A DNA stretch of 64,000 nucleotides, from contig JAAEUE010000271.1 in NCBI GenBank assembly GCA_024227565.1, forward strand, positions 1-64,000, in the 5' to 3' direction. This document shows, one piece after another, positions 35,601-44,170 of the stretch. Source of the DNA: Alphaproteobacteria bacterium. GTDB taxonomy: Bacteria; Pseudomonadota; Alphaproteobacteria; Rhizobiales; CAJQND01. Within the stretch, counting starts at the first letter, position 1, and each line of letters begins with the position of its first letter. The translations under genes were made by a program, and so were the position numbers. The notes under the pieces are model-generated. The model saw only the letters and a list, made by a program, of their open reading frames with translations. It was not told the origin of the DNA and did not search any database.

Positions 35601-35695
35601 GCGTGGTGCCGGTGCTCTACCGGATCCTGTTCCGGGAACAACCGACCGAGGCCACGCCTGAACCAACGCCAATTGCCACTGCACAAGCGGCCTAG
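32609..35695 (+). CDS. RND-family (AcrB/MexB-like) efflux pump
   Basis: A 1028-residue inner-membrane proton-driven exporter with twelve membrane segments: one at residues 10-30, five to six around 340-550, and the same again around 850-1010. Two large periplasmic loops lie between. ISLGLLVDNGIVMAEEIGRR in the TM4 region carries the Asp proton-relay residue. The adaptor gene lies directly upstream with 5 bp between. No outer-membrane channel gene is present nearby, so a TolC-like protein encoded elsewhere must serve. The export substrate is unknown; proximity to the amine genes may be coincidental. Confidence 0.93.
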   Translation: MLTRWALNNSMLVLILVIMIVAAGPVSFLSHPSREDPEITIRTALVTASFAGMSPSRMEDLITRKLEEKIREMPEVDKIRTTSRSGQATVRVELHDRITDLEPVWQDLRNKMSDVKSSLPSGTKGPEVNDNYGDVAMATLALTAEGFSLAEMRETARKIRDRLYSVGGISKVELFGVEPERIFVEVNNVRLSQLGISPTDLINTIGKTNIISPGGRVEAGIASFAVEPTGNFDSLDDIGQVTIEIPDKPGQVIYLRDFAKITRDYVDPPKNPAFFNGKPAIVIGVQMVDKYDSKEFAKGLNARRQLLENTLPIGYSLQYITFQPDDIRKAVDGVASNLYQTIIIVLAVVMLFLGWRTGLIVGAMVPLTMLLTLLVMRYLGIELERMSLAALIISLGLLVDNGIVMAEEIGRRLSLGEERTQAAIATGKSMLLPLVSSSMTTILAFMPLMLAENEAGEYLRSLSLVIAIALLGSWILGMTVTPLLCSWGLKIPKPMDEDSAYDTKFYRAYKGALDGILRFRYPFLIGTVAMLFVAVWGLQFVPKIFFPASDRVQLQVYVDLPVGSNTYGSKAAALKMAGWLSDKKENPEIVSNVAYIASGGPRFYLGLDPIDPDPHRSFLIVNLENASQVPILRDRIQAHAAGTLPEARVFVKPMSLGASEAGLVEYRIFGNDPSELNRISDGLKSIMRSVNGTVNIKDDWENRLVKIIVDVDQARARRAGVTSQSIADTLDAILAGVAVTDYRDGDTIVPVYLRAEGAQRTNIDRLRTLNITRAGGAPVPLMQVANFDGFAEFSMIQRRNLERVITVSGKNLRMPAADLDAVITPQLEKLKLPAGYRVERGGEIEGSSEAQSSLFANMPLAFALILLILVGQFNSLRKPLIIVAVIPLTLIGVTPALIIMPGANFSFIATLGLLSLAGIIINNAIVLIDRIGTEQEKGLNVHDAIINASVKRLRPILMTTITTILGLMPLIVWRDILFYDLAVVVSGGLLVGTMLTLGVVPVLYRILFREQPTEATPEPTPIATAQAA

Positions 35696-35727
35696 AGCCA
35701 CAATCTGACTTTATGAGGAGCCCAGAG

Positions 35728-36573
35728 ATGAGCAACATGTTTAAAGCAGCTTGCATCCAAAACTGCGCTACGGGAGATGTTGACGAGAACATCGAAATCA
35801 CCACCCGCCTGACCCGTGAAGCTGCAGCGGCCGGCGCAAACCTGATTTGCCTGCCGGAATATTTCTCCGGTCTCACCACCGACAACGGCAAGATCCACCC
35901 AGTGCACTTTCCAGAGGCCGAACACCCGGTGATCCCGGCCTTTGCCGAAGAAGCCCGCAACCTCGGCGTTTCCATTTTGCTCGGGTCTCTCGGGGTTACG
36001 GCCCCTGATGGGCGTATCAACAACCGCGGCTATCTGCTTGATGCCAAGGGCGAGATTGTTGTGCACTACAACAAGATCCACATGTTCGATGTGTGGCTGG
36101 ACGAAGACACTGTGATCCAGGAATCGGCAACGATCTCCCCTGGCGAGGAAGCCGTCCTGGCACCCACGCCGTGGGGGCCGCTTGGGCTCTCGATCTGCTA
36201 TGATCTGCGCTTTGCCGGTCTTTATCGTGAACTCGCCCAGAACGGCGCCAAAATGCTTGCCGTGCCCGCGGCCTTCACCAAGGTGACCGGCCAGGCCCAT
36301 TGGCACGTGCTCAACCGGGCGCGGGCCATTGAAACCGGATCGTTCGTCATCGCACCGTGCCAATATGGCGAGCTGCAGGGCGGCGGGGAATGCTACGGCC
36401 ATTCCCTCATCATCACTCCATGGGGCGAAGTTCTGGCCGATGCCGGCGACGGAGAAGGGTTCATTGTTGCCGAGATAGACCTGGCAAAGGCGGACGAGGC
36501 CCGCGCGCGCATCCCTGCGCTGCAGCACGACAAGGTCTTCACCCTGCCCCGCCATGCACAAGCTGCGGAGTAA
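35728..36573 (+). CDS. Carbon-nitrogen hydrolase (nitrilase superfamily, Nit/omega-amidase type)
   Basis: A 281-residue enzyme with the full catalytic set: Glu in CLPEYF, Lys in YNKIHMFD, Cys in SICYDLRF. It hydrolyses small amides, such as deaminated glutathione or 2-oxoacid amides, in the cytoplasm. The ATG at 35728 has AGGAG 8 nt upstream; an in-frame start five codons earlier is less likely. It follows the RND pump on the same strand after 32 bp and meets the acyl-CoA synthetase gene tail to tail. An omega-amidase could also act on gamma-glutamyl or ketoglutaramate amides formed in this region, but that is inference. Confidence 0.9.
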   Translation: MSNMFKAACIQNCATGDVDENIEITTRLTREAAAAGANLICLPEYFSGLTTDNGKIHPVHFPEAEHPVIPAFAEEARNLGVSILLGSLGVTAPDGRINNRGYLLDAKGEIVVHYNKIHMFDVWLDEDTVIQESATISPGEEAVLAPTPWGPLGLSICYDLRFAGLYRELAQNGAKMLAVPAAFTKVTGQAHWHVLNRARAIETGSFVIAPCQYGELQGGGECYGHSLIITPWGEVLADAGDGEGFIVAEIDLAKADEARARIPALQHDKVFTLPRHAQAAE

Positions 36574-36579
36574 CCGGCC

Positions 36580-38193
36580 TTACAAAGCGCGGCGCTCTCC
36601 AGCCAGAAACTGTTCGCGCAATGCGAACTTCTGAATTTTTCCTGAGCCGGTGAGCGGGAAGCTCTCCACCTGGCACCACACCACCGGTGTCTTTTGTGGT
36701 GACATGTGCTGGCGGGCATAGGTGCGCAATTCGTCAGGGTTCACAGTTTGGCCCGCCTCAGGCTTGATGAAACACGCGACGATCTCGCCCCATTTTTCAT
36801 CCGGCAGTCCCACAACCGCAATTTCCGAAACATCGGGATGCTCCAGCAGCACGTTCTCGATTTCAGCGGGAAACAGGTTCTCGCCGCCCCGGATGATCAT
36901 CTCCTTCATCCGGCCGGTGATCCGCAGATAGCCGCGCTCATCCAAAGTGCCCAGATCGCCGGTATGCAGCCAGCCGTCTTCATCGATGGTCTCTGCGGTG
37001 GCCTGCTCATTGTTGTTGTAGCCGATCATCATGCCGTAGCCCCGCACACAAATCTCGCCCACGGTCCCCAACGGCTGGGTCGCGCGCGTGTCCACGTTCT
37101 GAATCAAAACTTCAGTCTGTGGCACAACCTGCCCGGTGCTGTTGCAGATGTCATCGAGCTCTTCGCCCGTATGATGCTGGGTGATCAACGGCGAAGTTTC
37201 CGTCTGGCCATACACGGTCTGGAATTCGCACCCGATGTGTTCACGCACCTTGCGCACCAGATCCGGCGCCACCATGGACCCGCCTGAAACGCCAACCTTA
37301 ACTGAAGATGTGTCAAACGCCGTGTGCTGGAGCACCTCCAGTTGCGCCACGTACATGGTCGGCACGCCAAGCAGCTTGTTGACGCTCTCCTTTGCCACCA
37401 GGCCCAGCACCACGGCAGGGTCAAACAGGTTGAACAACAGTAGACGCGAGGTTGATTGCAGTGCGCCCAGCACATTCATCGCGCAGCCGCTGGTGTGAAA
37501 CATCGGCATATAGTGGGCCCAGGTCGCGCCTTCGCCGGCTTGGGCCCGCTGAGCATAAAAGCGCGCATTGTTGGTCAGCCCCCGGTGGTGCAGAACCGCA
37601 CCTTTGGGAAATCCCGTAGTCCCCGAAGTGTACTGGATTTGCGCCGCGTCACCGGCCGTCACGTCTGGCAAGCCAGGAGCGCGGTCCCCATGCGCCAACA
37701 TCGCATCGGCATCCTCCGTGTCGACCACTTCACGCACCGCGCTCAAACCCGCAACGGCCTGAGCCCCGATTTCAGCCATCGGATTGCCGCGATAGGCCTT
37801 CACCAGGAACAGGCCGGCAGAACCAGACTGTTCCAGAACATAGCGCAGCTCCTGGGCCTGATAGGCCGGGTTGGCTGTGACCAGAACCAGCCCTGCCAGC
37901 GCGCAGGCATACTCCATCACTAGCCATTCGGGATTGTTCGGCGACCACACGGTCACCCGTTCGCCTGGCCGGTAGCGGGTGGATAGCGCGAGCGCCTGCC
38001 TTTCGGCCCGCTCAAGCAGGTCGCCATAACTCCAGCGCCGGCCCGTTTCGCCGCCCGCGTCAACTTCGACCATGGCAGGCGCATTGGCGTCACGGTCGGC
38101 AACGTCGCGCAACAGACCGCCAACAGTGGTCTCCAAGACAACCGTGTCAGATTGCGCCGGAACATAAGACTTTGTGAGGTGCAGGTCGTACAT
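36580..38193 (-). CDS. Acyl-CoA synthetase / AMP-dependent ligase
   Basis: A 537-residue ANL-family enzyme. The AMP-binding loop is YTSGTTGFPKGAV, the adenine motif is YGQTETSP, the hinge-linked motif is GWLHTGDLGTLDERGYLRIT, and the C-terminal lysine motif is PLTGSGKIQKFALRE with the catalytic Lys. It activates a carboxylic acid, probably a medium or long-chain fatty acid, to its CoA ester. The ATG at 38193 has AAGGG 7 nt upstream; the longer frame extends into the previous gene and is rejected. Only 22 bp separate it from the AidB-type gene upstream, so the two are co-transcribed. Confidence 0.92.
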   Translation of the reverse strand: MYDLHLTKSYVPAQSDTVVLETTVGGLLRDVADRDANAPAMVEVDAGGETGRRWSYGDLLERAERQALALSTRYRPGERVTVWSPNNPEWLVMEYACALAGLVLVTANPAYQAQELRYVLEQSGSAGLFLVKAYRGNPMAEIGAQAVAGLSAVREVVDTEDADAMLAHGDRAPGLPDVTAGDAAQIQYTSGTTGFPKGAVLHHRGLTNNARFYAQRAQAGEGATWAHYMPMFHTSGCAMNVLGALQSTSRLLLFNLFDPAVVLGLVAKESVNKLLGVPTMYVAQLEVLQHTAFDTSSVKVGVSGGSMVAPDLVRKVREHIGCEFQTVYGQTETSPLITQHHTGEELDDICNSTGQVVPQTEVLIQNVDTRATQPLGTVGEICVRGYGMMIGYNNNEQATAETIDEDGWLHTGDLGTLDERGYLRITGRMKEMIIRGGENLFPAEIENVLLEHPDVSEIAVVGLPDEKWGEIVACFIKPEAGQTVNPDELRTYARQHMSPQKTPVVWCQVESFPLTGSGKIQKFALREQFLAGERRAL

Positions 38194-38215
38194 CGCAGCG
38201 CCCTTAAATAGCAGA

Positions 38216-39886
38216 TCAGGCTGGAACGGCCCGTTCGATGATCGTGTCAAAATCTGTGCCGGCGGGCAAGGTGCCATAGGCACCGCTCGGCCGTGGGCCG
38301 AGGCGGCTGACACAGAAGGCATCAGCGACCGGTTCGGGCGCGTGTTGCACCAACAATGCAGCCTGCAGGGTGGTGGCCATCAATTCTGTGATGCCGCGGG
38401 CCCGCACCTCCTGATCGGCCGGGTCGGCAAACTCCGCCTTCAGGTGGTCCACAGCCTGATCCAGCGCACTGTAAGCACCCCGTGCCTTATCAAGTTCGGC
38501 AAGATAGGCCGGGATTGCCGCTTCCTCCCGGTACATGGCCCGCAGAACGTCGAGGCACATGACGTTACCAGAGCCTTCCCAGATGCTGTTGATCGGAGCT
38601 TCGCGGTAGAGCCGAGGCATCATGGAATCTTCAATATATCCGGGGCCTCCGAGACATTCCAATGCCTCAAACACATGTCCGGGCGCGCGCTTGCAGTTCC
38701 AATACTTGGCCACCGTTGTGCCCATGCGGGCGAGCGCCGCTGCGCTCTCATCACCTGCTGTCTCATCCATGGCCCGCGCAATGCGCATGGACAGCGCCAG
38801 CGCCGCCTCAGATTCAAGAGCCAGATCCGCCAACACGTTCTGCATCAATGGCTGCTGGACAAGCCGCTTCTGGAATGCGGAGCGGTGGCGCGTGTGATGC
38901 AGGGCCTGCACCAGGGCCTGGCGCATCAGCGCGGCTGAACTGATGGCGCAATAGATGCGGTTCCCGGTCACCATCTCCATGATGGCGCGCACCCCGCGCC
39001 CATCCTCGCCCACCATCACGCCCCAGGTGTCCTGAAACTCCATTTCCGAAGACGCATTGGAGCGGTTGCCGAGCTTGTCCTTGAGCCGCTGGATGAACAG
39101 CATATTGCGCTCGCCGTCTGGTGTCCAACGAGGCACCAGAAAGCAAGACAGGCCTATATCCGTGTAGGCCAACACAAGGAACGCATCACACATGGGCGCC
39201 GAACAAAAGAACTTGTGGCCCGTGAGGAGATAGGCCGCACCGGGGCCCGTCTCCATCCCAACCGCTTCAGCCCGGGTGGAATTGGCGCGCACGTCGGAAC
39301 CGCCCTGCTTTTCGGTCATGAACATGCCGATGGTGGCGCCCGTCTTTTCACTCACAGGGATGTCGCGGGCATCGTAGGAAGTGGAGAGCAGCCGGGGTAT
39401 CCATTCGTCCGCAACACTGGGCGTCAAGCGCAAGGTTGGTATCGCCGAATATGTCATGGCCATGGGGCACATGACACCGCCTTCGGCTTGGTTGAACATG
39501 TAGGACAATGCGGTGTGGGCCACCTGCGCCCCGGGCCGATCAGCATGGTTCCAGGCAAAGCTCGGCACCTGGTTCTCAATCGCCGCCGCCATCAGGTCGT
39601 GATAGGCCGGGTGATACTCCACCTGGTTGACCCGCATGCCGTAGCGGTCGAAGGCTTTAAGTTCGGGAATGTGCCGGTTGGCCTGTTCGGCTTTCTCGAA
39701 GATTGCCTCCGAACCTGACAACGCGCCAAACTTGGCCAGTTTGTCTGAGGCCCAATCGCCCCCTTCGCGCGCCACTCCCTCGCGCAGGGCAGCATCTTGC
39801 TGCCAAAGGTCCTGATCGCCCAGGTGGGGCGGCATGTTGACCACTTCGTGAGTGGGCAGATTGGCCAGAGGCTGGACAGGTTTCAT
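38216..39886 (-). CDS. AidB-like acyl-CoA dehydrogenase
   Basis: A 556-residue flavoprotein of the AidB group. The flavin-site region reads FMTEKQGGSDVRANSTRAEA, and the late motif SIWEGSGNVMCLDVLR is diagnostic for AidB-like members (WEGSGNV instead of YEGT). AidB is linked to protection against DNA alkylation, while other members may work on acyl-CoAs. The gene lies between tdm (72 bp upstream) and an acyl-CoA synthetase (22 bp downstream), all on the minus strand. The partnership with the synthetase favours an acyl-CoA substrate; co-transcription with a formaldehyde-producing demethylase is notable. Confidence 0.88.
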   Translation of the reverse strand: MKPVQPLANLPTHEVVNMPPHLGDQDLWQQDAALREGVAREGGDWASDKLAKFGALSGSEAIFEKAEQANRHIPELKAFDRYGMRVNQVEYHPAYHDLMAAAIENQVPSFAWNHADRPGAQVAHTALSYMFNQAEGGVMCPMAMTYSAIPTLRLTPSVADEWIPRLLSTSYDARDIPVSEKTGATIGMFMTEKQGGSDVRANSTRAEAVGMETGPGAAYLLTGHKFFCSAPMCDAFLVLAYTDIGLSCFLVPRWTPDGERNMLFIQRLKDKLGNRSNASSEMEFQDTWGVMVGEDGRGVRAIMEMVTGNRIYCAISSAALMRQALVQALHHTRHRSAFQKRLVQQPLMQNVLADLALESEAALALSMRIARAMDETAGDESAAALARMGTTVAKYWNCKRAPGHVFEALECLGGPGYIEDSMMPRLYREAPINSIWEGSGNVMCLDVLRAMYREEAAIPAYLAELDKARGAYSALDQAVDHLKAEFADPADQEVRARGITELMATTLQAALLVQHAPEPVADAFCVSRLGPRPSGAYGTLPAGTDFDTIIERAVPA

Positions 39887-39958
39887 AAGGGCGGATCCTC
39901 ATCATAAACGGATGCCCAACATATATCGGGTCCGGTCAGAGGGCCAGCCGAAGACGCG

Positions 39959-42334
39959 TCAAGAACGCGGCCGTTTCTTTTCAGGGTCGTAGTGCGGGAA
40001 CGCCACGATCTTGGCCGGCAGGCGCTTGATGTGGCCATCGAGCTTGCCGATCTCCACCTCGGTGCCCAGGCCCGCATGCGCCACATCGATGCGGGCGAGC
40101 GCAATGTTCTTCTTCAGTTTCGGCGAACGCATGCCGCTGGTCACTTCGCCGATTTGCGGGCGCCCGATATGGATGCAGTCGCCATTGCCCACCAGCTCGT
40201 TTGAGGCAATCTCCAGGCCCACCAGCTTGCGCGCCGGGTTTTCCTTGCGCCGTTTCAAGGCCTCGCGCCCGATGAAGTCTTCATCCTTGGATTTGAGCGG
40301 CACCGTGAACCCGATTCCAGCTTCAAACGGGTCAGTCTGATCGGAGAACTCGTAGCCTGCGAAGATCAAACCCGACTCCACCCGCACCATGTCCAGCGCT
40401 TCAAGGCCGAGCGGCGAGAGCTCATACTCCTGACCGGCCTCCCATACCGCATCGAACACCGTTTCAGCATCACGCGGATGGCAGAAAACCTCATAGCCCA
40501 GCTCGCCGCTATATCCGGTGCGCGACACCACCACGGGCACCCCATGGAAATCGTCAATGCGGCCCACCGTGAAGCGGAACCACTCCAGGTCCTCCAGGGG
40601 CGTGCGGTTGGGGGAGGTCCAGATGATCTTCTTCAGAATGTCCCGCGAGTGTGGGCCCTGCACGGCGATATTGTGCATCTGGTCGGTGGAGGAACGCACC
40701 CAGGCCTTCAGGCCCAGCTTGTCGGCCTGCTCGCGCATCCAAAGGCCCGACACATCGTTGCCACCCACCCAGCGGAAATTGTCCTGGTCCAGCCGGTAAA
40801 CCGTGCCGTCATCGATCATCCCGCCATGCTCGTAACACATGGCAGTGTAGACCACCTGGCCCGGCGAGAGCTTGCGGATATTGCGGGTCATGCAATATTG
40901 CAGAAGGTTCTCCGCATCCGGCCCGGTCACCTCGAACTTGCGCAAAGGCGACAGGTCCATCACCACGGCCTTTTCCCGGCAGGCCCAATATTCTTCAATC
41001 GGCCCGTCATTGTTGAACCGGTTTGCCAGCCAGTATCCGTTATACTCAGTGAAATCGGACGTGAACCGTGCAAAGCACGCGTGGAAGCCGGTTTCTTTGG
41101 TCATCTGGGGGTCTGCATCGGGGGTCATGCGGAAAGCCACTGCTTTTGAGAACAATTCTTTTTCTGAATAGGTGCGAACGTGAATATCGGTTGGGTTCCA
41201 GCCGTTCGCAGCATCGATATCGCACGGGCAGGCGGAGCTGACGCACACCAGATCGGTGACCGCACGCAACAGGATGTAGTCGCCCGGCCGTGACCACGGT
41301 TCGTCGAAATAGATCTGGTTCTGGTCGTCCACCCGGGTGTTATAGAAATAGTTCAGCGCTTCCCAACCGCGCCTGTGGGCGATGCCGTGGGGGCCGAGAA
41401 CCGCGTTGAAATTGTCCGTGCAGTTCACGTGGCCGGGATAGCCCATATCGTCATAGTAGCGTGAGTTGCAGGCGGTCAGGAACGCATCGTGGCGCCCGCA
41501 GGTGTCCTGGATCGTCTCAATAAGCGGGTCCATCTCCAGATCAAACGCCTTGGCCGGGATGCCGGGGATGGGATTGGCCAAACCGAGCAGCGCCCGGGTT
41601 ATGGTGGCGTCCAGCGCCAGTTCCCGTCCGGCCTCGAGTTTGGGGATCGAGAAGGCCTGAAAGTCAGTGCATTGGCGACCGGACACATCGATTATCTGGA
41701 CATACTCACCCGCCTTCACCGTATAGGCCTGCGCTGTCCTGGCCCCAATGCGGATGTCTTGCAAAGGATCGGCAAGGGGATCGGGCAATTGCGCCTCGGG
41801 CGTCAGCCTCAACACGGCCCGTTTCACGAAGAGCTCGACCGGCGTCACCGTATTTTGCCTGTCAAAGTCCATCACGCCGCCAGGGGCGGCCACAATCAAG
41901 GTTCCCGCCTGGACGGCAACAAAGTCGGCCCTGTCGCCTGGCCGCGAGCTCGTGCCGAAAACGCGGATGGCTTTGGCTGTGCCCAAGTCTATGTTGCGCC
42001 GTTTCAAAGCGGCCCGGGTGCGGCCCGCTGAGAACCCGTCACCGGCGAGGATCTCTTTCACGCCGTCGGCTTCGCTGTCGGCCGCCGCGCCCAAAGTAGC
42101 GGTGGTGTCGACCTTCCCACCCGCATCAGCTGCAACCAGTTCGCACGCCTGGCCACCCTCAACGTCAACAACTGCAATCTCGTCGCCAGGCTCAACAGCC
42201 ACCACAACCGAACCGCCAGCCTCCACCAGGTAGCGTTCCACGCCTTTCGGAAGTGACCGGATTCCGGGCCACAAAATGGTGCTGGGCCGCGGCGGACCGG
42301 AGGGCGAAGTATCGGTTTTTGCAAGATCGAGCAT
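39959..42334 (-). CDS. tdm: Trimethylamine N-oxide demethylase (DUF1989 + GcvT)
   Basis: A 791-residue two-part enzyme. The N-terminal half contains DUF1989-like beta regions (around residues 25-170 and 195-400). Cys289, Cys369 and Cys371 (in FLTACNSR and SSACPCD) match the three-cysteine zinc site known from TMAO demethylase of Methylocella. The C-terminal half (about residues 415-790) is a GcvT-type tetrahydrofolate-binding domain (for example RTGYSGELGYEVFC). Tdm cleaves TMAO to dimethylamine and formaldehyde, the latter handed to THF. The ATG at 42334 is preferred; the frame is open upstream but would run through the operator array at 42390. Gene order differs from clusters where tdm directly follows tmm. 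Confidence 0.85.
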   Translation of the reverse strand: MLDLAKTDTSPSGPPRPSTILWPGIRSLPKGVERYLVEAGGSVVVAVEPGDEIAVVDVEGGQACELVAADAGGKVDTTATLGAAADSEADGVKEILAGDGFSAGRTRAALKRRNIDLGTAKAIRVFGTSSRPGDRADFVAVQAGTLIVAAPGGVMDFDRQNTVTPVELFVKRAVLRLTPEAQLPDPLADPLQDIRIGARTAQAYTVKAGEYVQIIDVSGRQCTDFQAFSIPKLEAGRELALDATITRALLGLANPIPGIPAKAFDLEMDPLIETIQDTCGRHDAFLTACNSRYYDDMGYPGHVNCTDNFNAVLGPHGIAHRRGWEALNYFYNTRVDDQNQIYFDEPWSRPGDYILLRAVTDLVCVSSACPCDIDAANGWNPTDIHVRTYSEKELFSKAVAFRMTPDADPQMTKETGFHACFARFTSDFTEYNGYWLANRFNNDGPIEEYWACREKAVVMDLSPLRKFEVTGPDAENLLQYCMTRNIRKLSPGQVVYTAMCYEHGGMIDDGTVYRLDQDNFRWVGGNDVSGLWMREQADKLGLKAWVRSSTDQMHNIAVQGPHSRDILKKIIWTSPNRTPLEDLEWFRFTVGRIDDFHGVPVVVSRTGYSGELGYEVFCHPRDAETVFDAVWEAGQEYELSPLGLEALDMVRVESGLIFAGYEFSDQTDPFEAGIGFTVPLKSKDEDFIGREALKRRKENPARKLVGLEIASNELVGNGDCIHIGRPQIGEVTSGMRSPKLKKNIALARIDVAHAGLGTEVEIGKLDGHIKRLPAKIVAFPHYDPEKKRPRS

Positions 42335-42389
42335 CGTCGTGGTTCCCAGGCGATTGCCTATCCTAGACGAGAGCCACGTGCTGATCAAC

Positions 42390-42419
42390 AAATTGGTATG
42401 AAATTGGTATGAAATTGGT
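42390..42419. promoter_or_regulatory. Phased AATTGGT repeats upstream of tdm (3 copies)
   Basis: AATTGGT starts at 42391, 42402 and 42413, exactly 11 bp apart, 57-85 bp before the tdm start codon. It is in the opposite orientation to the arrays at tmm and gmaS relative to the gene, but of the same motif and helical phasing. Confidence 0.8.
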
Positions 42420-42456
42420 TCGCCTTTTGCGCCAGGCGCCATTTACCTTGAGATTT

Positions 42457-42470
42457 GGAACCAAATGCTA
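42457..42470. promoter_or_regulatory. Palindrome ATTTGGAACCAAAT
   Basis: Inverted repeat with 6-bp arms about 80 bp before the peptide-binding-protein gene and 120 bp from the tdm start. Its CCAAAT half resembles the degenerate ACCAAAT units at amtB. It may be an operator for either divergent gene. Confidence 0.5.
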
Positions 42471-42550
42471 TCAATTAGGCGCGGGTGTATAACAAAGATG
42501 CCGGCCAAATCTGAGCAAAAACAGGCCGGCCCAGGTGGGAGGAAAGTTCA

Positions 42551-44083
42551 ATGAATTTTGATCGTCGTCAGGTATTGAAAACCAGTGCTGCGGGCTTTGC
42601 GGCCGCGTCAGCTTTTTCGCTGTCTCCGCTCTTTGCCGCAGATGACGGCACGGTGACGATTGCCTACAATGTGAACCTGCCGTCCTGGGACCCGACCGTC
42701 GGGCTTTCCACGGTCAACCCCACCATCCAGTCGATCTACCGGAGCATTTTCGACCAGTTCATTGGTCAGGAACCCAATCTGGACTTCAAGCCCGGCCTTC
42801 TCACAGCCTGGGGCTGGAGCGACGATCGCAAGCAAGTGTGGATGGACGTGCGTGAAGGCGTGACCTGGCATGACGGTTCGCCGTTCACGCCTGAGGACAT
42901 CGTCTGGTCATTGGAGCGCGCCGGCAAGAAGGAAACCGGGAACCCAATCCAATTCGTCTGGTCGAAAATCGGCAACTTCAAGATCGAGGGCAACAAGATT
43001 ACAGCCGATGTACTGGCGTTCGAACCCACCTTGTTCAAATGGATGTCGTTCCTCACGGCCTATGTGATGCCCAAAGCCTATTACGAGAAGGTGGGCGCCG
43101 ACGGCTTTGAAGCCAAGCCCATTGGCACCGGCCCCTATATGGTCGACAAGTTCGAGCGCAACGCGTTTCTACGTCTGAAAGCCAACCCCAACTACTGGGG
43201 CGGCAAACCGGCCTTTGACACGGTGATCTACAAATTCGTGCCCGATGCCACCAGCCGGGTGGCCGAGGTTGAGAGCGGCTCGGCCGACATCACCCTCGAC
43301 ATCCCTTACGAAGAGTTCGACCGCCTGAAAGCCAAAGACGGCCTCACCGGCGTCACCACCCCGATTTCCGATATCGGCATGATCTTCCTCAACGATGTTG
43401 GCGTTATGGAAGACAAGAACGTGCGCATGGCCGCCGCCATGGCGATCAACAAGAAGGCCATCGTGGAGCGTCTTCTGCGCGGATATGGCGAACCGATCGA
43501 CACATTGGAAGCGCCGCAATATGCTGCCTTCGACGCCTCGATCAAGGTACCCTACGACCCGGACAAAGCCGTGGAGTTGCTGAAGGCAAGCGGTTACTCC
43601 AAAGACAATCCCGTCAAATTCCCGATCCAGACCACCCGTGGCCTGAAGCCAAAGGATTACGAAATGATCCAGGCGATTGTCGGCATGTGGCGCAAGGTTG
43701 GCATCCAGGCGGAGATCGAGGTTTACGAGATCGCCAAACACTATGAGCTGCGCGCCACCGACAAGCTGGCGCCGGCAGCGTTCTACAATTGGGGCAACGC
43801 CATTGGCGATCCCACGACATCCACAGGTTTTGCCATGTTCGGCCCCTCCCCCCATTCGGTTTGGGACACGGACGATCTGGACGGCATGATCGGCCCGCTC
43901 TGGGGCGAGGCCAATGAGGCCAAGCGCATTGCCGGCTGGAAGGCGGTGGACAAATACATTGCCGAACAGGCCTACGTGATCCCGCTGCTGCAATACGTGC
44001 AGCCGATTGTGTACAACAACAAGGTGAAGATCGTGCCCAATGTGGCCGGTGCGCCTGAACCCGTGCACATGACCAAGCCATAG
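42551..44083 (+). CDS. Peptide/nickel-type ABC transporter substrate-binding protein (Tat-like signal)
   Basis: A 510-residue family 5 extracellular solute-binding protein. The N-terminus MNFDRRQVLKTSAAGFAAA has a twin-arginine pattern (DRRQVLK), so export in folded form by Tat is likely, with cleavage near LFA-ADD. Family features include WHDGSPFTPEDIVWSLERA and GTGPYMVDKFER. It delivers peptides, opines, polyamines or other amine-containing solutes to the permeases encoded next. The ligand cannot be predicted. GGGAGGAAAG precedes the ATG. It is divergent from tdm, leading a five-gene operon 42551-49773. Confidence 0.92.
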   Translation: MNFDRRQVLKTSAAGFAAASAFSLSPLFAADDGTVTIAYNVNLPSWDPTVGLSTVNPTIQSIYRSIFDQFIGQEPNLDFKPGLLTAWGWSDDRKQVWMDVREGVTWHDGSPFTPEDIVWSLERAGKKETGNPIQFVWSKIGNFKIEGNKITADVLAFEPTLFKWMSFLTAYVMPKAYYEKVGADGFEAKPIGTGPYMVDKFERNAFLRLKANPNYWGGKPAFDTVIYKFVPDATSRVAEVESGSADITLDIPYEEFDRLKAKDGLTGVTTPISDIGMIFLNDVGVMEDKNVRMAAAMAINKKAIVERLLRGYGEPIDTLEAPQYAAFDASIKVPYDPDKAVELLKASGYSKDNPVKFPIQTTRGLKPKDYEMIQAIVGMWRKVGIQAEIEVYEIAKHYELRATDKLAPAAFYNWGNAIGDPTTSTGFAMFGPSPHSVWDTDDLDGMIGPLWGEANEAKRIAGWKAVDKYIAEQAYVIPLLQYVQPIVYNNKVKIVPNVAGAPEPVHMTKP

Positions 44084-44170
44084 TCTGAAACGGATGCGGT
44101 AACACCCAATCCAGAGGCGCGCCGGGGCCACACGGCAAGCGCCTGGTAACGAGTAACCAGACCGCTGCCC

